Shown here: in pieces, positions 21,801 to 23,631 of the stretch | How positions within the stretch are numbered: the stretch's first letter is position 1 | Layout: the number at the start of each line of letters is the position of its first letter | From: UMGS755 sp045602005 | Lineage (GTDB): Bacteria; Bacillota; Clostridia; UBA1381; UBA9506 | Reading direction: 5' to 3' | NCBI GenBank assembly: GCA_045602005.1 | Contig: JAZSAS010000040.1 | Coordinates: 1 to 23,631, forward strand | DNA: 23,631 nt | Program-made: the position numbers and the translations under genes | The notes under the pieces: model-generated | Told to the model about the DNA's origin: nothing | Seen by the model: the letters and a program-made list of their open reading frames with translations, nothing else | Databases searched by the model: none

Positions 21801-23277
21801 ACAGTATAATACAAATTAATCCGCCGCTGCCTTCGTTGATGATTTTTTGAAGTGTTTCCTGTAACTTCATTTGCGCTTCATCAGGCATGCGGTAGAGCTT
21901 ATTATGCAAGCCCTCGTTGACCAATTCGTGAAGAGATTTTCCGAAAATGTTAGATTCCCAGATTTTCTTGGGGTCAGTCTCAAATTCTTCCAGAAGATAA
22001 TGCACCAATTCTTCAGACTGTTTTTCTGTTCCTACAATAGGGCTAACCTCAGTTTCAATATTTGCTGAAATCATGTGAATGGAAGGAGCAGAGGCCTTGA
22101 GACGCACACCGAAACGGCTGCCTTGCTTCACGATTTCCGGTTCTTCCAACCGCAGCTCGTCGATGGTTGGTGTCACAATGCCGTAGCCTTTCTGCTGCAC
22201 CTCGTGAAGGGCAAAGGCAATTTTATCATATTCCTTTTTGATTTGTGCCATTTCGGAAAGGAGCGACATGAGCTTATCCTCGCCATCGATATCAAAGCCG
22301 GAGGACTCTTTAACAATTCTGTAGAACAGTCCGTCGGGGGTGGTTAATGTGAGGGTTGCTGTGCCGGTACCCAGATTAATTTCTGTAATTTCGGCACTCC
22401 TGATGTATTCATATTCTCCCACCAAAGTTTTCAAATTCTCTAAACTATCAATGCGATATAAACCGGAAATGGAGGATAAAATGCAATCATAAATACCCTT
22501 TTTCAACCAATGGCCATCGTCTAAAACATCAATCCATTTGGGCATGGCAATGCTGATTTCCCGAATGGGGAACTGGAAAAGCACCTGACGCATAATGGTG
22601 TTGATTTCACTTTCCGTAATTTCAGCGCAGTTAACAGCCAAAACCGGAACGTTGTAGCGTTCTTCAAGATACATGCGCAGTTCTTCTGTTTCAGCTTTGG
22701 TGGGATATTTGGTGTTTAACAGAATCACAAAAGGTTTATTAATGGCCTTGAGCTCGTTAACAACCCGCTCCTCGGCTTCTACGTAATCCTCACGGGGGAT
22801 GTCTGTAATACTGCCGTCAGTGGTCACAACAAGACCAATGGTGGAGTGCTCATTGATAACCTTTTTCGTCCCGATTTCGGCGGCCTCACCGAAGGGAATC
22901 GGGTCTTTGGCCCAGGGTGTGCTGACCATGCGGGGTGCATCGTTTTCCAAATGTCCTTGTGCACTCTCTACAATATAGCCCACACAATCAATCATGCGCA
23001 CCTTCATTTTAGATTGCTCGCCCAGTGAAATTTCCACAGCCTCATTGGGAATGAATTTGGGCTCTGTTGTCATAATGGTTTTTCCGGCGGCACTTTGGGG
23101 CAGTTCATCCTTGGCCCGCTCCTGACTGTAAGCATTTTCAATGTTGGGAATCACCAGAAGGTCCATGAATTTTTTAATAAAAGTAGATTTTCCGGTTCTC
23201 ACAGGGCCTACCACGCCCACATAAATGTCGCCGTTTGTCCGGGTTGCTATATCCTGATATATGTTATAGCTTTCCAT
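21799..23277 (-). CDS. spoIVA: Stage IV sporulation protein A (SpoIVA), coat basement ATPase
   Basis: A self-assembling ATPase of the TRAFAC class that coats the outer forespore membrane and anchors the spore coat and cortex. The P-loop is GPVRTGKST with Lys30. DCVGYIVESAQGH, STPWAKDPIPFGEAAEIGT and TDGSITDIPREDY are signature stretches, and LLNTKYPT corresponds to the nucleotide-specificity region. The C-terminus GLICIIL is the typical membrane-associated end. Length 492 is normal. AAAGGAGGAAC precedes its ATG. It is monocistronic here: a terminator follows, and a dyad lies upstream (23309-23326). Confidence 0.97.
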   Translation of the reverse strand: MESYNIYQDIATRTNGDIYVGVVGPVRTGKSTFIKKFMDLLVIPNIENAYSQERAKDELPQSAAGKTIMTTEPKFIPNEAVEISLGEQSKMKVRMIDCVGYIVESAQGHLENDAPRMVSTPWAKDPIPFGEAAEIGTKKVINEHSTIGLVVTTDGSITDIPREDYVEAEERVVNELKAINKPFVILLNTKYPTKAETEELRMYLEERYNVPVLAVNCAEITESEINTIMRQVLFQFPIREISIAMPKWIDVLDDGHWLKKGIYDCILSSISGLYRIDSLENLKTLVGEYEYIRSAEITEINLGTGTATLTLTTPDGLFYRIVKESSGFDIDGEDKLMSLLSEMAQIKKEYDKIAFALHEVQQKGYGIVTPTIDELRLEEPEIVKQGSRFGVRLKASAPSIHMISANIETEVSPIVGTEKQSEELVHYLLEEFETDPKKIWESNIFGKSLHELVNEGLHNKLYRMPDEAQMKLQETLQKIINEGSGGLICIIL

Positions 23278-23299
23278 GACTGTTCCTCCTTTACTGCAT

Positions 23300-23333
23300 C
23301 ACAAATCGTACATGTTACTACATGTATATTGTG
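23300..23333. promoter_or_regulatory. Dyad-symmetric element upstream of spoIVA
   Basis: TACATGT (23309-23315) and ACATGTA (23320-23326) form a perfect inverted repeat with the 4-base spacer TACT. CACAA (23300-23304) and TTGTG (23329-23333) extend the symmetry approximately. It lies 32-50 bases upstream of the spoIVA ATG, where a promoter or operator is expected. A regulator cannot be named from this. Confidence 0.45.
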
Positions 23334-23360
23334 AGCCGGAGGATTTTATTACAAAAACAA

Positions 23361-23389
23361 AAGAAAAAAGGGACAACAGCTGAGGTTGT
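23361..23389 (-). terminator. Weak terminator after the Lon-family gene
   Basis: On the - strand, ACAAC (23389-23385) pairs with GTTGT (23377-23373) around a 7-base loop, followed by CCCTTTTTTCTTTTG. The stem is only five pairs, so the site may be inefficient and allow read-through toward spoIVA. Confidence 0.45.
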
Positions 23390-23631
23390 TACTCCGCAGC
23401 ACTTTGCGCACTGATGAGACTTGCTGGTGCTGCGGCTGCGGAAGCGGATAGAGGCAATGATTTTGCCGGATGCTCAAAGAGCCGGTCGAAAATTTCGCTG
23501 ATATGCTCCACGGGAACAACATCAATCTCCATGCTGTGGAAAATATCTCGACTGTTATCCTTGGGGATAAACACCGTTGTGACACCTGAGTCTTTGGCGG
23601 CAGACACCTTTGCCGCTACACCGCCTACTGG
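23389..23631 (-). CDS. Lon-family ATP-dependent protease, C-terminal end (5' partial)
   Basis: The frame is open to the right window edge; only the last 80 residues are present. PVGGVAAKVSAAKDSGV followed by TTVFIPKDN matches the end of the Lon (S16) proteolytic domain, including the Lys of the GGVxxK motif that forms the Ser-Lys catalytic dyad in this family. VVPVEHISEIFDRLFE is the usual last helix region of Lon. About 27 further residues rich in Ala and Ser (SASAAAAPASL, ending SAAE) extend past the normal end. The catalytic Ser and the ATPase domain are outside the window. LonA and LonB types cannot be told apart from this part. It lies upstream of spoIVA on the same strand. Confidence 0.85.
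   Translation of the reverse strand, partial: PVGGVAAKVSAAKDSGVTTVFIPKDNSRDIFHSMEIDVVPVEHISEIFDRLFEHPAKSLPLSASAAAAPASLISAQSAAE

Overview
The window looks like chromosome from an endospore-forming, anaerobic-type Firmicute of the class Clostridia. The evidence is a complete spoIIIAA-AH operon, spoIVA, a mreBCD-PBP2-minCDE cluster that includes minE, and mgsA. The genus cannot be fixed from the sequence; gene order resembles Lachnospirales and related gut Clostridia, which is inference.

Positions 1 to about 3345 are the right-hand end of a prophage. They hold the C-terminal part of a tail or receptor-binding protein, a small unknown protein, an XkdX-like peptide, an XhlA-like protein, two small membrane proteins of holin type, an N-acetylmuramoyl-L-alanine amidase endolysin and a strong terminator. 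An AT-rich tract with no gene (2914-3344) leads into the host chromosome. The host sequence resumes inside a gene: positions 3345-3503 encode only the last ~52 residues of Maf, the nucleotide pyrophosphatase normally encoded next to mreB. The prophage therefore appears to sit inside maf, and a good sigma-A-like promoter (3258-3286) on the phage side points into mreB.

Positions 3507-10300 are a cell-shape and division operon on the + strand: mreB, mreC, mreD, a class B PBP2, minC, minD, minE and methylglyoxal synthase mgsA. A second promoter lies in front of minD, and a terminator closes the operon. DNA ligase ligA and a protein ending in a topoisomerase-type zinc finger (10364-13144) follow.

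A 20-bp-stem bidirectional terminator separates these from the convergent spoIIIA operon on the - strand (18007 back to 13241). That operon encodes the channel linking mother cell and forespore. Upstream of it, also on the - strand, is a 31-residue Cys/Asn/Gly-rich one-helix protein (18215-18310) with a structured downstream region. Divergent from it, murT-gatD (the lipid II amidation enzyme) and an AI-2E family membrane protein run on the + strand. After another bidirectional terminator, spoIVA (coat-basement ATPase) and the C-terminus of a Lon-family protease lie on the - strand up to the window end.

Taken together, the host part combines peptidoglycan elongation (MreBCD/PBP2), division-site placement (MinCDE), lipid II amidation (MurT/GatD) and sporulation morphogenesis (SpoIIIA, SpoIVA). 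The most notable observation is the prophage junction in maf, which may also change transcription of the mreB operon.
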